A stretch of DNA of 64,000 nt from Aliivibrio salmonicida LFI1238 (lineage in GTDB: Bacteria > Pseudomonadota > Gammaproteobacteria > Enterobacterales > Vibrionaceae). Made by a program: the position numbers and the translations under genes. The notes under the pieces were generated by a model. That model made no database searches. It saw nothing but the letters and a program-made list of their open reading frames with translations, and was not told the DNA's origin. This document shows, piece after piece, positions 9,294-19,101 of this stretch. How positions within the stretch are numbered: the first letter of the stretch is position 1; each line of letters starts with the position of its first letter. The DNA lies in assembly GCF_000196495.1 (NCBI RefSeq), contig NC_011312.1, positions 248,001-312,000 on the forward strand, given 5' to 3'.

Positions 9294-10475
9294 TTAGATA
9301 TCATCAACCATGGTTAATGCTTTTCGAGAAATGTCCGCAGCGGCTTGTTTTCTGTTTTGCTTATCTAAAACCCGAGCAAGATAGGCGTAATCTGACATGT
9401 CTTCGCGGATGGCCAATGCCGCTTCAAAATGTTCGCGAGCCGGTTGCCATTTTTGAGTTCGCATATAAAGTTGAGCCAGTGTGCTTTGAATTATTGGGTT
9501 ACGAATATCGTAGCGTGCTAAATCTTCAAGCAGTACCGTAGCTGGGTGATAATCAGGCAGATTTAAGGTTGGCAATAACTCAATTAAGCGATCATCATTG
9601 CGTTTCTTTAGGTTATCTCGTAATAGGATATACGCTTCAGAATCGGCTTTGCGATTGTGTAATTGTCGAATTAAACACACTAAAATGGGGATGTGTTTTT
9701 TTAGCTTTTTCGGTAAGCTTTGCCAATGGTCTAATAGCCCCGTGGTGCCCTTATTCGTCGCAATTAAAGCGAGAATGCCACATTCCACTTTTTCTTCTAA
9801 TTCAAGCGCTTGTTGCTCTGTAATTAAATTCCCTTTGGTAAGCGGATGAATAATGTTTTTCAATGCTTGCCATTCATTAAGGGCTAAATAACAGTCTTTT
9901 AGAAGATCGAGTAAAACCGGATTATGAGGGTAATCAACGTTAACCGACTGAAGTGTCGCAAGAGCAAATTCATATTGTTCTTCACGCATTTGTAATTTTG
10001 CGCTGGTTAATGCGACAGCTAAGTGACTGCCTGGTTGTTCTGAAGCGAGCTTTAAGTAGGCATCTCGTTGCTCGATATGTTGGCGACCTTGGGCTGCTTC
10101 TGCGGCCGCGAGGTAGTTTAATAACGGGAAATCGTTATGGCGTCCGCCCTTTGTGATTAAACGTTCGGCTTCTTTCCATTCCCCTTCATGCAGTTTAATC
10201 ATGCCTTTAAAGGTGTTGTAACGAGCCTTTCTAAGATGGCGAGCACTGAACCAACCACGCGTAAAATTACTGACTGACAGAATGCGTTTAACGACTATTT
10301 CTAATAAGAAAAGACCCGCAATTAAGGCACCAATGAAGAGAACAAGTGTTGTTAAACTCATTTCAATGGTGATCTCAGCGACGGAAATTAATACATAGCC
10401 TTGTTGGTCTGCGAATGTTGTCCCAACGATTAATCCACCGACTAAGACAATGGCCAGAAGAAGCAATCGAATCAT
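9294..10475 (-). CDS. hemY: HemY, heme-biosynthesis-associated TPR membrane protein
   Basis: 393 residues (E. coli 398). Two N-terminal membrane segments (about 3-20 and 40-62) are followed by the HemY_N domain and helical TPR repeats, for example YAYLARVLDKQNRKQAAADI near the end. It is thought to act with HemX at the inner membrane near the heme enzymes; the exact role is unsettled. The stop codon lies only three bases from the IS66 end, so the natural C-terminus may be slightly altered. It overlaps hemX by four bases in the hemC-hemD-hemX-hemY operon. Confidence 0.93.
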   Translation of the reverse strand: MIRLLLLAIVLVGGLIVGTTFADQQGYVLISVAEITIEMSLTTLVLFIGALIAGLFLLEIVVKRILSVSNFTRGWFSARHLRKARYNTFKGMIKLHEGEWKEAERLITKGGRHNDFPLLNYLAAAEAAQGRQHIEQRDAYLKLASEQPGSHLAVALTSAKLQMREEQYEFALATLQSVNVDYPHNPVLLDLLKDCYLALNEWQALKNIIHPLTKGNLITEQQALELEEKVECGILALIATNKGTTGLLDHWQSLPKKLKKHIPILVCLIRQLHNRKADSEAYILLRDNLKKRNDDRLIELLPTLNLPDYHPATVLLEDLARYDIRNPIIQSTLAQLYMRTQKWQPAREHFEAALAIREDMSDYAYLARVLDKQNRKQAAADISRKALTMVDDI

Positions 10476-11686
10476 GATTTACCTCCTTCTATTGTTGCGG
10501 TTTTAGTCTCGGGCGTTGTTGTACCAACCGCTTGGATATTGCGGCGTAGACGTTCTGAAATGAAATCAGACAGAAGTGCTTGAGTTTTCATTTTTTGTGG
10601 ATAACGAACATCGACTTTAAATTTAGTCAAAGAATCTAACTGTGCCATAAAGCTCTTCACTGCGGGATCATCTTGTTGGAAATATTGAGATGACCACAAC
10701 TTCGCACTTTCTAATGACGTCACATACACTTCACTTTGTTCGCGATACAGAGCTTTAGACGCCAGTAGTAGTTTACCTTTGATGTTTTCTTTTAGATAAA
10801 AATGCTGCTCAGGGCTAAGTAATGGAATGACATTACCCTCACGAACACGATAAGTAATAAAGTGGCCGGCAAAATCATCCAATGACTGCATCAGGTTTGA
10901 TTGCCAATCATTGATATTGGTAGACACTTCTTTTTGTTCTACAACGCCCGCTTCAGGGAGAATGGCACTCGCTAATGGAAGGGTATTAATTTGTTGTTCT
11001 AAGCTGTTTAATTTCAGAACTAAACCATCACGATCAATCAGTGGGATGGCTTTCAGTGTTGAGATATCACTGGCCATGGCTCTGCGAAGTGGCATTAAAC
11101 TTGGATCGTTCAATGCTGAAATACGTTGATCGGCATTTTCCATTAAACGGGTCGCACTGACGACGTCATGCTCTAGCCATAATTTTCGGCCCGCCATTTT
11201 TACAAGATAATCGGCTTCTGCAAGTAACCAGTCATTTGGTCTGCGACCTTTAACGTCAGCAATGGCCAATTGAAGACTTGCTATGCTTTTGTCTTGCTGT
11301 TGGATGAGAACGGTTGCTTTACGTACAATATCGTCAGCTTTGTCCGTGATACGTTGCTCTGCTGTGACGAGTTTTTCATTAAAGGTGCTGTCGGCATTTT
11401 TTAATTGCTGTTGAAGTTGAGCAATTTTAAGCTGTTGTTGAGTGACCTGTTGCTGTGATGCTAAAAATGCACCGCCACTTAGCAGAATTGAAATGATGAT
11501 AGCAACCGTACCTAGGCGACGGCTTTTTTTGTCTACGATAGGCTCTTCTTTATTTGAAGGCGCTTTAGATGTTGTTGGCTGCACATGTTTCTCCGTCTCT
11601 TTTTTTGGGATTTGAGAAGAAGGTGCCGTTGCAGAATTTGATGATTTTTCTTCTGCTGATTGTGGTTTGTTATTGTCTTTTGTCAT
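10472..11686 (-). CDS. hemX: HemX-family uroporphyrinogen-III C-methyltransferase-like protein
   Basis: 404 residues. A charged, low-complexity N-terminus (about 1-55) precedes one membrane anchor (about 58-78, GTVAIIISILLSGGAFLA), then a Q-rich coiled coil (about 80-140) and a periplasmic domain with NDWLLAEADYLVKMAGRKLWL, a HemX family signature. Despite the database name, no methyltransferase motif is visible. The function in heme synthesis is unclear. It lies between hemD and hemY in the usual operon. Confidence 0.92.
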   Translation of the reverse strand: MTKDNNKPQSAEEKSSNSATAPSSQIPKKETEKHVQPTTSKAPSNKEEPIVDKKSRRLGTVAIIISILLSGGAFLASQQQVTQQQLKIAQLQQQLKNADSTFNEKLVTAEQRITDKADDIVRKATVLIQQQDKSIASLQLAIADVKGRRPNDWLLAEADYLVKMAGRKLWLEHDVVSATRLMENADQRISALNDPSLMPLRRAMASDISTLKAIPLIDRDGLVLKLNSLEQQINTLPLASAILPEAGVVEQKEVSTNINDWQSNLMQSLDDFAGHFITYRVREGNVIPLLSPEQHFYLKENIKGKLLLASKALYREQSEVYVTSLESAKLWSSQYFQQDDPAVKSFMAQLDSLTKFKVDVRYPQKMKTQALLSDFISERLRRNIQAVGTTTPETKTATIEGGKS

Positions 11687-11698
11687 TTGAAAGTCCCA

Positions 11699-12445
11699 TC
11701 ATGCATGATGCTCACTGAGATAGTGCAGCACATCGGAATTAGAGGCTCCGCCAACCGTTTCTATATGTTGATAACCAAGTTGTTGAGCAAGTTGGTTAAT
11801 TCGTTCACTCGGTACTAATAAACGACAGTGCAGTACCCAGTGTAAATGTATGAGTGTGAATTGTTCAGTGAAGAAGGACAGTTGTTCTCCGCTGGTCACT
11901 ATGATTGTATCTACGTGCTCTTTTTGCCATTCTGCTGCTTTTAATGCGCCATTAAATGGTGTGTTTTTTCGTTGATATGTTTCACAATAAGAGACTTCTA
12001 CCCCCGAATTGTCAAGCGCTTGAAATATTAAGTCTCGTCCGCCATTGCCTCGTAAAATGAGGGCTTTCTTTCCTTTTGTGTTTTTTAAAACAGGAAGAGC
12101 CAATAAATGTTCGCTATCGCTGTGTGTTGGAAAGTGTACTGTATCTACAACATACTTTTTGAGGTGTTGAGCGCTCTTTTGACCAACCGCAATATAATTT
12201 ACCCCTTTTTTCCATTCCGTTTGCTGCATTTGAAGGCTGTTCTGCGCATGTTCAACAGCATGTTGGCTTACGGCGATGATAAAATCACCATCAGACAGAG
12301 AAGAAAAAAGAGAAGGCAGTTGAGAAAGTTCTCGTCCTGGATGTATGGTTAACAAAGGATGAGAAATGGCGAGGTGCCCTGCTTGGTGTAGGGCATCACA
12401 GAGTGCTTGGCTCTCTTGCTCTGGGCGAGTCACCAATATGGTCAT
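11699..12445 (-). CDS. hemD: Uroporphyrinogen-III synthase
   Basis: 248 residues. Cyclises hydroxymethylbilane to uroporphyrinogen III with ring-D inversion. The family is poorly conserved, but MTILVTRPEQESQALCDAL at the start, ISHPLLTIHPG, and KALILRGNGGRDLI (about 125-138) are recognisable. VDTIIVTSGEQL follows at about 175. The start follows the hemC stop by one base, so the genes are probably co-translated. Confidence 0.93.
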   Translation of the reverse strand: MTILVTRPEQESQALCDALHQAGHLAISHPLLTIHPGRELSQLPSLFSSLSDGDFIIAVSQHAVEHAQNSLQMQQTEWKKGVNYIAVGQKSAQHLKKYVVDTVHFPTHSDSEHLLALPVLKNTKGKKALILRGNGGRDLIFQALDNSGVEVSYCETYQRKNTPFNGALKAAEWQKEHVDTIIVTSGEQLSFFTEQFTLIHLHWVLHCRLLVPSERINQLAQQLGYQHIETVGGASNSDVLHYLSEHHA

Positions 12446-12446
12446 G

Positions 12447-13382
12447 TTAAGCGTCAGCGTATAGGCGGTCTAAAATGTCTTTTGCACCGTCATTAAGCAG
12501 TTGTTCAGCCAGTTTTGTGCCAAGTTCTTCAGCATCAGAGACTGGACCTGTAGTTTCACCGCGAACCATAATCGACCCGTCAGGTTCACCAACTAAAGCG
12601 CGTAACCAAATTTGATCGCCATCGATTAATGAATAGCTGCCAATCGGTACCTGGCAACCGCCTTCAAGACGATTATTCATTGCTCTTTCACACAATACAC
12701 GGTGAGCCGTTTCTGGGTGATTAAGTGGTGCGAGTAGTGCTCGAATACGATCATCGTTCAAGCGGGTTTCAATACCAACAGCACCTTGACCAACAGCCGG
12801 TAGAGATTGCTCTGGTTCAATTGAACTTTTAATACGATCTTCTAAGCCAAGACGAATCAGTCCGGCACACGCAAGAATGATCGCATCGTAATTACCATCA
12901 TCCAGTTTTTGTAAACGTGTTCCCACATTACCGCGTAATTCTTTGATGATTAAATCTGGACGATATTCTTTTAACTGGCATTGACGACGTAAGCTACATG
13001 TACCAACTGTAGCACCTTGTGGTAATTCATCAATGTTGTTATAGGTATTTGATACAAAAGCATCACGCGGGTCTCCACGCTCGCAAATAGTGACAAGTCC
13101 TAGTCCTTCAGGAAATTCGACAGGCACGTCTTTCATAGAGTGAACGGCAAGATCGGCACGACCTTCTAACATCGCAACTTCAAGCTCCTTAACGAATAAA
13201 CCTTTACCGCCAATTTTAGCTAAAGGTGTATCAAGAATGATGTCTCCTTTAGTGACCATTGTAACGAGTTCGACTTCCAAACCAGGGTGAGCGGCTTGCA
13301 GTGCATCCTTTACAAAATGAGCTTGCCATAGAGCCAGAGGACTTTTACGAGTGGCAATACGAACCGGTAATTGTTGTGACAT
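12447..13382 (-). CDS. hemC: Hydroxymethylbilane synthase (porphobilinogen deaminase)
   Basis: 311 residues, a normal length. Polymerises four porphobilinogens on a dipyrromethane cofactor. Conserved pieces: IATRKSPLALWQA (about 9-21), AVHSMKDVPVE (about 80-90), TCSLRRQCQL (about 128-137), and the cofactor cysteine in EGGCQVPIG (about residue 242). First gene of the hemCDXY operon, divergent from cyaA across 257 bases. Confidence 0.97.
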   Translation of the reverse strand: MSQQLPVRIATRKSPLALWQAHFVKDALQAAHPGLEVELVTMVTKGDIILDTPLAKIGGKGLFVKELEVAMLEGRADLAVHSMKDVPVEFPEGLGLVTICERGDPRDAFVSNTYNNIDELPQGATVGTCSLRRQCQLKEYRPDLIIKELRGNVGTRLQKLDDGNYDAIILACAGLIRLGLEDRIKSSIEPEQSLPAVGQGAVGIETRLNDDRIRALLAPLNHPETAHRVLCERAMNNRLEGGCQVPIGSYSLIDGDQIWLRALVGEPDGSIMVRGETTGPVSDAEELGTKLAEQLLNDGAKDILDRLYADA

Positions 13383-13545
13383 AGTAGTATCCGTTCAAAA
13401 TAATTACCTTATCCTACCATTAGTTGAGGGTGAGGTGAAAATACCGGATGACAACAGTGTGATTATAGGTTAAAAACAACACCGCAAACGGTATGGGTAT
13501 TACACTTTCTGCTCATGCGTGTATCTTTACGTTCTGAAGTAAAAG

Positions 13546-13561
13546 TGTTATCTTGATCACG
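13546..13561. promoter_or_regulatory. Candidate CRP-binding site upstream of cyaA
   Basis: TGTTA-TCTTGA-TCACG differs from the CRP consensus TGTGA-N6-TCACA at one position in each half. It lies about 80 bases before the cyaA start, in the hemC-cyaA gap. In E. coli, CRP-cAMP represses cyaA from a site in the same gap, so feedback control is plausible here. Sequence match only. Confidence 0.5.
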
Positions 13562-13639
13562 TTTTATGGTTGGAATTGAACGAATGCTGTTCAATATTTA
13601 CCGTCATGTATTGTGACGACAATAAACTAGGCTTTCTAT

Positions 13640-16150
13640 TTGCACACCTATATTGAAACCTTAATTGCTAGGCAAAAACGTCTCACGGAACAACGTGTAG
13701 AGCGTGCATTGGCATTAATGAAACCACTAGCGCAAGAGATATTCCATCAATTGCCATTGCTATTGCATTTCAATCACTCGGAGCTTCCGGGTTTTATTGA
13801 AGGTGCACCTAGTGGTATTAAAAAGTTTCATGCAAATCAGAAACAACGTGAGTGGATGGCTGAGCTAACACTTCGTTACCCTTTATCTACCTCTAATCAA
13901 GAAAATATCCTTGGTCTTTACTCCATGGGTAGTACGTCCTCTATTGGCCAAACCGTCGCCAGTGACCTTGATATCTGGGTGTGTATTCCTGAACATCTTA
14001 CACCAGAAAAGAAAGCGTTATTACAACAAAAATGTGATGCGATTACAGAGTGGGCTTTGCAATTTTATATTGAAGCAAACTTCTTTCTGATGGAGCAAAA
14101 TCGTTTTCGTGATGCGTATTCTGAAGAAATGACGGGTGATAACTGTGGCTCTTCACAGCATCTACTATTATTGGATGAATTTTATCGTACTGCGGTATGC
14201 CTTGGTGGTCAGCAGCTATTATGGCAAATCATTCCTCCAGAAATGGAAGAAAGCTATGATGAATATGTTGCTCAATTATGCGAAAGCGGTGTCATTAAGC
14301 GTGACGAATGGGTCGATTTCGGTCGTTTAAATCATATTCCTGCGGAAGAGTATTTTGGGTCTAGCCTATGGCAGCTCTATAAGAGTATTGATTCACCTTT
14401 TAAATCGGTGTTGAAAGCCATTTTATTAGAAGCCTATTCTTGGGAATACCCACACACACAATTATTAAGTATTGATAGTAAACGCCGTTTTTTTGCCGAT
14501 GAACCCGATCTCTATGGTATGGATGCGTATTATTTAATGCTTGAAAAAGTGACGCGTTATCTTGAGCGTACAAACGATTTATCTCGTTTAGAGTTGGTTC
14601 GTCGTAGTTTTTATCTAAAAACACACGAGAAGCTATCGCGTAGACAAGTTCAAGATTCTGTTGAGTGGCGTCGTAAAGCACTGACTGAGCTGACAACACA
14701 ATGGGGATGGTCTCAAAGTACCATTGTTGAGCTCGATTCTCGTCGTACTTGGAAAGTAGAACAAGTTAAAAAAGCACATAACGATTTGCTTGAAGCGTTA
14801 ATGCAAAGTTATCGTAATTTGATTCGTTTTGCGCGTAATAATGATATTACGTCTTCTATTAGTCCTGAAGATATTAGTATTCTTGCTCGTAAGCTTTATG
14901 CTGCATTTGAAGAGCTTCCTGGCAAGGTTACTCTGCTTAATCCACAGATCTCTCCTGATTTACATGAATCAGATTTAAGCTTTATTGAAGTACCAGAAAA
15001 TGGGGTAAATAAACCCGGCTGGTATGTCTATAAACAACCGCTTATTGCCAAAGAGTTGATGGGGGCTAAGCATTTAGAACACAATAAGTATCTAAGTAAA
15101 TTGGTTGCGTGGGCATTTTTTAATGGCTTGCTTACCGAATCTACTCGTTTGGATGCCGTGGTACGAAATGCAGATTTGAACATTGATAAGTTTTATCAAA
15201 TGGTCAGTGATCTAAGAAACACATTTTCGGTGCATTCTCCACGTCCAACCAAAGAAGAACTGGCTAGTCCGTGTGAAGTTCGTCAGTTATCTATTTTTAT
15301 TAATTTAGAAAGCGATCCAACAGAAGAGTTAACGATTAAAGCCGAGCGAGCAACGCAAAGCGATGCGGATATCTTTAGTTGTGGTAAAGAACAGCATAAC
15401 TTAGTGGGCAGTGTGGATTTGGTGTATCGAAATTCATGGCATGAAGTGAGAACGTTAAATTTTAGTGGCGAGACCGCTATTTTAGATGCTTTGAAAACGG
15501 TATTGTGCAAAATGCACCAAGATGCAGAACGCCCAGAATCTGTTGATGTGTTTTGTTACAGTAAGCAAATGCGCGGTATTATTCGTAATAATATTTACCA
15601 ATTATTGGCTGAATGTTTAGAGTTGCGTTTGAAGCCCGTTGAGAACAGTGAAAAACGCCGTCGTTTTAAAGGCATTAAGATTGGTTCAACTATGTATGGA
15701 TTGTTCTTTGAGCGCCGTGGTGTTTCGATTCAAAAATTGGAAGATTCCGTTCAATTTTATTCTAGTATCTCAACCAATAAAGCGATTGGTTCTACGAGTG
15801 TTCCTCTTGATCGCCGTGGCATTTTAATCCCTGATGTTGTGGATTCGTTTGCCAGTGAAGGTTTGATTCAGTTTTTCTTTGATGACATTGAAAAAGGCTT
15901 CAATATCTATGTGCTTGATGAGGAAAATAACGTAGAAATCTACCATGATTGTTATGGCAGTAAAGATGATATGGTGAATAGCATCAATCATTATTACACC
16001 TCTAGCCGTAATAACGTTGATTTAGAATCGCCAGATAAAGTGAATTTTAATTTACCTCAATTTTATGATCTTGCGTATTGTGAAAATAGAGAAGCCTCTA
16101 TTGTTCCGTACCGCAGTGGTCAACAGCAATCAAAAGTGAAACAAGCTTAA
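13640..16150 (+). CDS. cyaA: Class I adenylate cyclase
   Basis: 836 residues (E. coli 848). Makes cAMP for CRP. The start is TTG, as in E. coli, giving residues HTYIETLIARQKRL, and is probably a deliberate brake on synthesis. The N-terminal catalytic half carries the nucleotidyltransferase motif GSTSSIGQTVASDLDIWV (about 95-112) and GSSQHLLLLDEFYRTAV (about 170). The regulatory half includes LPGKVTLLNPQISPDLHES and GFNIYVLDEENN. Divergent from hemC. The cyaY-dapF-xerC genes that lie between cyaA and uvrD in E. coli are absent here. Confidence 0.97.
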   Translation: MHTYIETLIARQKRLTEQRVERALALMKPLAQEIFHQLPLLLHFNHSELPGFIEGAPSGIKKFHANQKQREWMAELTLRYPLSTSNQENILGLYSMGSTSSIGQTVASDLDIWVCIPEHLTPEKKALLQQKCDAITEWALQFYIEANFFLMEQNRFRDAYSEEMTGDNCGSSQHLLLLDEFYRTAVCLGGQQLLWQIIPPEMEESYDEYVAQLCESGVIKRDEWVDFGRLNHIPAEEYFGSSLWQLYKSIDSPFKSVLKAILLEAYSWEYPHTQLLSIDSKRRFFADEPDLYGMDAYYLMLEKVTRYLERTNDLSRLELVRRSFYLKTHEKLSRRQVQDSVEWRRKALTELTTQWGWSQSTIVELDSRRTWKVEQVKKAHNDLLEALMQSYRNLIRFARNNDITSSISPEDISILARKLYAAFEELPGKVTLLNPQISPDLHESDLSFIEVPENGVNKPGWYVYKQPLIAKELMGAKHLEHNKYLSKLVAWAFFNGLLTESTRLDAVVRNADLNIDKFYQMVSDLRNTFSVHSPRPTKEELASPCEVRQLSIFINLESDPTEELTIKAERATQSDADIFSCGKEQHNLVGSVDLVYRNSWHEVRTLNFSGETAILDALKTVLCKMHQDAERPESVDVFCYSKQMRGIIRNNIYQLLAECLELRLKPVENSEKRRRFKGIKIGSTMYGLFFERRGVSIQKLEDSVQFYSSISTNKAIGSTSVPLDRRGILIPDVVDSFASEGLIQFFFDDIEKGFNIYVLDEENNVEIYHDCYGSKDDMVNSINHYYTSSRNNVDLESPDKVNFNLPQFYDLAYCENREASIVPYRSGQQQSKVKQA

Positions 16151-16251
16151 TACTTTCCTGATTATGGGTGTGCTGTAAAAAGACACCGTTTGGGTCTCAC
16201 TTCATTTCAGTATATACTCCACTCACATGTATAAATAACCAGTGTGATGTG

Positions 16252-18456
16252 ATGGACGTTTCTTTTCTTCTTGATGGTCTTAATGACAAACAGCGCGAAG
16301 CCGTAGCCGCTCCGTTAGAAAACATGCTTGTACTTGCGGGTGCCGGTAGTGGTAAAACTCGAGTACTTGTTCATCGTATCGCATGGTTAATGCAAATCGA
16401 GCAAGCGTCGCCCTTCTCAATTATGTCGGTGACATTTACCAATAAAGCCGCCGCTGAAATGCGTGGTCGTATTGAAGAATTAATGCATGGCAGCGCAGGG
16501 GGAATGTGGAACGGTACTTTTCATGGTATTTGTCACCGTATTCTTCGTGCTCATTATCTTGATGCGAAACTGCCTGAAGGTTTTCAGATCATCGACTCTG
16601 ATGATCAACAACGCTTATTAAAGCGTTTGATTAAAGCGCAGAACTTGGATGATAAAAACTGGCCTGCACGTCAAGCTGCATGGTTCATCAATGGGAAAAA
16701 AGATGAAGGTTTACGCCCGCATCAAATTAACTCATTTAATGATCCTATCGCTGAAACATGGTTAAAAGTGTATCGCGCTTATCAAGAAGCTTGTGATCGT
16801 TCAGGCTTGGTCGATTTTGCTGAAATTCTTCTTCGTGCTCATGAACTATTGCGTGATCATCAGTATATCTGCGAACACTACCAAGCTCGCTTTAAGCACA
16901 TTCTTGTCGACGAATTCCAAGATACGAACAACATTCAATATGCATGGCTACGTATGATGGCAGGCTCGGATTGTAAGGTCATGATCGTTGGGGATGATGA
17001 TCAATCAATCTATGGTTGGCGTGGTGCTCAAATTGAAAATATTCAACGATTCTTAAATGAATTTGTTGGTGCTAAAACCATCCTTTTAGAGCAAAACTAC
17101 CGTTCAACAGCCAATATATTGAATGCTGCCAATGAATTGATCAGTAACAATACCGAGCGAATGGGCAAAGAGCTGTGGACTGAAGACGCTGATGGCGAGT
17201 TGATTTCAATCTATTCAGCTTACAATGAAATGGACGAAGCTCGTTTTGCGGTTGGAAAAATTAAAGAATGGCGCGATAACGGGGGAGCATTAGAAGATAC
17301 CGCTTTCTTATATCGTAATAATGCTCAATCTCGAGTTCTTGAAGAAGCCTTAATACAAGCAGGTTTACCTTATCGTATTTATGGTGGGATGCGATTCTTT
17401 GAACGTCAAGAAATCAAAGATGCACTGTCCTACTTACGTTTAATGAATAATCGTAATGATGATGCTGCGTTTGAACGTGTCGTAAATACGCCAACACGAG
17501 GCCTAGGTGACAAAACTCTGGAAACTGTGCGTTTGGCAGCGCGTGAACGTGGTGCAACCATGTGGCAAGCAAGTATTGCCTTAATCGAAGAACAAGTATT
17601 ACCTGGGCGTGCGGCGGGAGCGTTAGGTCGTTTCGTTGAGCTAATTAATGCGCTAGAAGATGATACACGTGATTGCCGTCTGCATGAACAAACTGACCAA
17701 GTGATTAAAAGCTCGGGTTTGTTTACTATGTACGAACAAGAAAAAGGCGAAAAATCGAAAGCGCGTATTGAAAACTTGGAAGAATTAGTGACCGCAACGC
17801 GTCAATTTGATAAACCTGAAGAAGCAGAAGAAATGACGGATTTAACCGCATTCTTGACGCATGCCGCATTAGAAGCGGGTGATGGTCAGGCGGATGAATT
17901 TGAAGATGCGGTGCAATTAATGACGTTGCACAGTGCAAAAGGGTTAGAGTTTCCTTTGGTCTTTATGGTGGGTGTTGAAGAGGGTATGTTCCCAAGTCAA
18001 ATGTCAGCAGAAGAAGCAGGGCGTTTAGAAGAAGAACGTCGTCTTTGTTATGTTGGTATGACTCGTGCGATGGAGAAGCTCTATATTCTTTACGCAGAAA
18101 CTCGTCGAGTGTATGGGCAAGAGAAATTTCATAAGCCATCACGCTTTATTAAAGAAATCTCGGCAAAGTTTGTTGAAGAAGTTCGCATGAAAGCAAAAGT
18201 CAGCCGAACCAGTTTATATGGTAGCTATGGCTCTCAAAGTGAGTCATCCCAAGAGCGTTTTGGTCAAACGGCAATGAGTAATAGCTTTAATGAAACGGGC
18301 TACAATTTAGGGCAGCGAGTGAAGCATCCTAAATTTGGTGAAGGAACGATCATCAATTTTGAAGGTGCTGGCCCACAAGGGCGTGTTCAGGTTGCTTTTA
18401 ATGGTGAAGGGATCAAATGGCTTGTAACGCAATACGCGAAATTAGAGTCGGTGTAA
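16252..18456 (+). CDS. uvrD: DNA helicase II (UvrD)
   Basis: 734 residues from MDVSFLLDGLNDKQREAVAA, the E. coli start; an 84-base longer in-frame start at 16168 is rejected. SF1A helicase motifs in order: AGAGSGKT (I, about 29-36), TFTNKAAAEM (Ia), VDEFQDTN (II, about 220), VGDDDQSIYGWRGA (III), LEQNYRST (IV), LMTLHSAKGLEF (V), YVGMTRA (VI). A C-terminal Tudor-like domain includes LGQRVKHPKFGEGTI. Acts in nucleotide-excision and mismatch repair. Only a degenerate CAGTATATACTCCACT stands where E. coli has an SOS box, so LexA control is uncertain. Confidence 0.97.
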   Translation: MDVSFLLDGLNDKQREAVAAPLENMLVLAGAGSGKTRVLVHRIAWLMQIEQASPFSIMSVTFTNKAAAEMRGRIEELMHGSAGGMWNGTFHGICHRILRAHYLDAKLPEGFQIIDSDDQQRLLKRLIKAQNLDDKNWPARQAAWFINGKKDEGLRPHQINSFNDPIAETWLKVYRAYQEACDRSGLVDFAEILLRAHELLRDHQYICEHYQARFKHILVDEFQDTNNIQYAWLRMMAGSDCKVMIVGDDDQSIYGWRGAQIENIQRFLNEFVGAKTILLEQNYRSTANILNAANELISNNTERMGKELWTEDADGELISIYSAYNEMDEARFAVGKIKEWRDNGGALEDTAFLYRNNAQSRVLEEALIQAGLPYRIYGGMRFFERQEIKDALSYLRLMNNRNDDAAFERVVNTPTRGLGDKTLETVRLAARERGATMWQASIALIEEQVLPGRAAGALGRFVELINALEDDTRDCRLHEQTDQVIKSSGLFTMYEQEKGEKSKARIENLEELVTATRQFDKPEEAEEMTDLTAFLTHAALEAGDGQADEFEDAVQLMTLHSAKGLEFPLVFMVGVEEGMFPSQMSAEEAGRLEEERRLCYVGMTRAMEKLYILYAETRRVYGQEKFHKPSRFIKEISAKFVEEVRMKAKVSRTSLYGSYGSQSESSQERFGQTAMSNSFNETGYNLGQRVKHPKFGEGTIINFEGAGPQGRVQVAFNGEGIKWLVTQYAKLESV

Positions 18457-18482
18457 TTTAATTGATATTTTTAACAATAAAA

Positions 18483-18511
18483 AGAGTCTATATAATATAG
18501 GCTCTTTTTTT
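18483..18511. terminator. Terminator between uvrD and the first zinc-ribbon gene
   Basis: AGAGTCTATA pairs with TATAGGCTCT (one G-T pair), followed by seven T and preceded by an A run. It probably ends uvrD and also the converging small gene at 18534. Confidence 0.85.
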
Positions 18512-18533
18512 ATGTTCTATATTACCTTGACGT

Positions 18534-18683
18534 TTAGTCTAACAATGGGCTTAAAAACTGTAATACCTTACATTCTTGGCATTTGTATTTTATGGTATTT
18601 CTCTTTGTTAGATGTCTTTCTATAAAACTTCGCCGAGACGGACGTATTGGTAATGTTGCTTTGCAGTTCTTACATTTATTCAT
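18534..18683 (-). CDS. Zinc-ribbon microprotein, 49 residues (tandem copy 1)
   Basis: Not recognised as a named family. It starts MNKCKNCKATLPIRPSRRSF and ends with YKCQECKVLQFLSPLLD. Two CxxC pairs (C4/C7 and C35/C38) are spaced like a single zinc ribbon, separated by a basic middle with PSRRSF. A paralogue lies 416 bases away on the same strand. About half of the residues are identical, and the upstream 90 or so bases are also related, so this is a duplicated transcription unit. The protein-level conservation (KCKNC, PSRRSF, RNT, KYKC, EC, LQF, SP) supports real coding. An RNA- or DNA-binding or ribosome-related role is possible but not shown. Confidence 0.75.
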   Translation of the reverse strand: MNKCKNCKATLPIRPSRRSFIERHLTKRNTIKYKCQECKVLQFLSPLLD

Positions 18684-19070
18684 GAGTTAAGCCTATTAAT
18701 AATATGTCTTTTATAATTATTGAACTAGTATCATGTATTGTAAGTAAGATTACATCGGTAACTATATATTTCAATATCTAGATATTACATATTAAATGTA
18801 GCTCGCAAGAAGGAATGTAACGGATGATATTTATCGTGTTGTAGTGAGTTTTTTAGTCTCTATTGCAAGTTGAAACTGCGGTATCTATATAATTATTATA
18901 AACTTATTAATATTAAATAGAATTAGACATATAGAGTTGTATTTTTTAAATAGTTAGAATTAAGTACTTTGATTGATTATTTGTATAGGTTGATTGTGTT
19001 GTCTTATGGATTTTCATGTTGAATGTTATTAAGGATGGTTAAGTATGTGGTTGTTATTTATTTTAAAATA
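18684..19070. other. AT-rich gap between the two zinc-ribbon genes
   Basis: About 390 bases with no credible ORF, RNA gene or terminator. The part next to 18684 is homologous to the region just upstream of the second copy (19268-19375): shared words include AGTATCA, TATT and TTTCAATA in the same order. This must hold the promoter of the first small gene. I see nothing else in it. Confidence 0.5.
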
Positions 19071-19101
19071 AAAAAGAGAGCCAATTAGGCTCTCTTTTTT
19101 T
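19071..19101. terminator. Terminator of the second zinc-ribbon gene
   Basis: AGAGAGCC pairs perfectly with GGCTCTCT around AATTA, with an A run on one side and a T run on the other. The T run overlaps the stop codon of the small gene at 19100, so stop and terminator are fused. Confidence 0.88.

Noticed and set aside
16201..16251. LexA (SOS) box before uvrD
   Set aside because: Best match CAGTATATACTCCACT fits only part of CTGT-N8-ACAG. Mentioned in the uvrD entry but not called as a site.
18684..19070. A third zinc-ribbon copy or an ORF between the two microprotein genes
   Set aside because: Stops in all frames and no KCKNC-type words.
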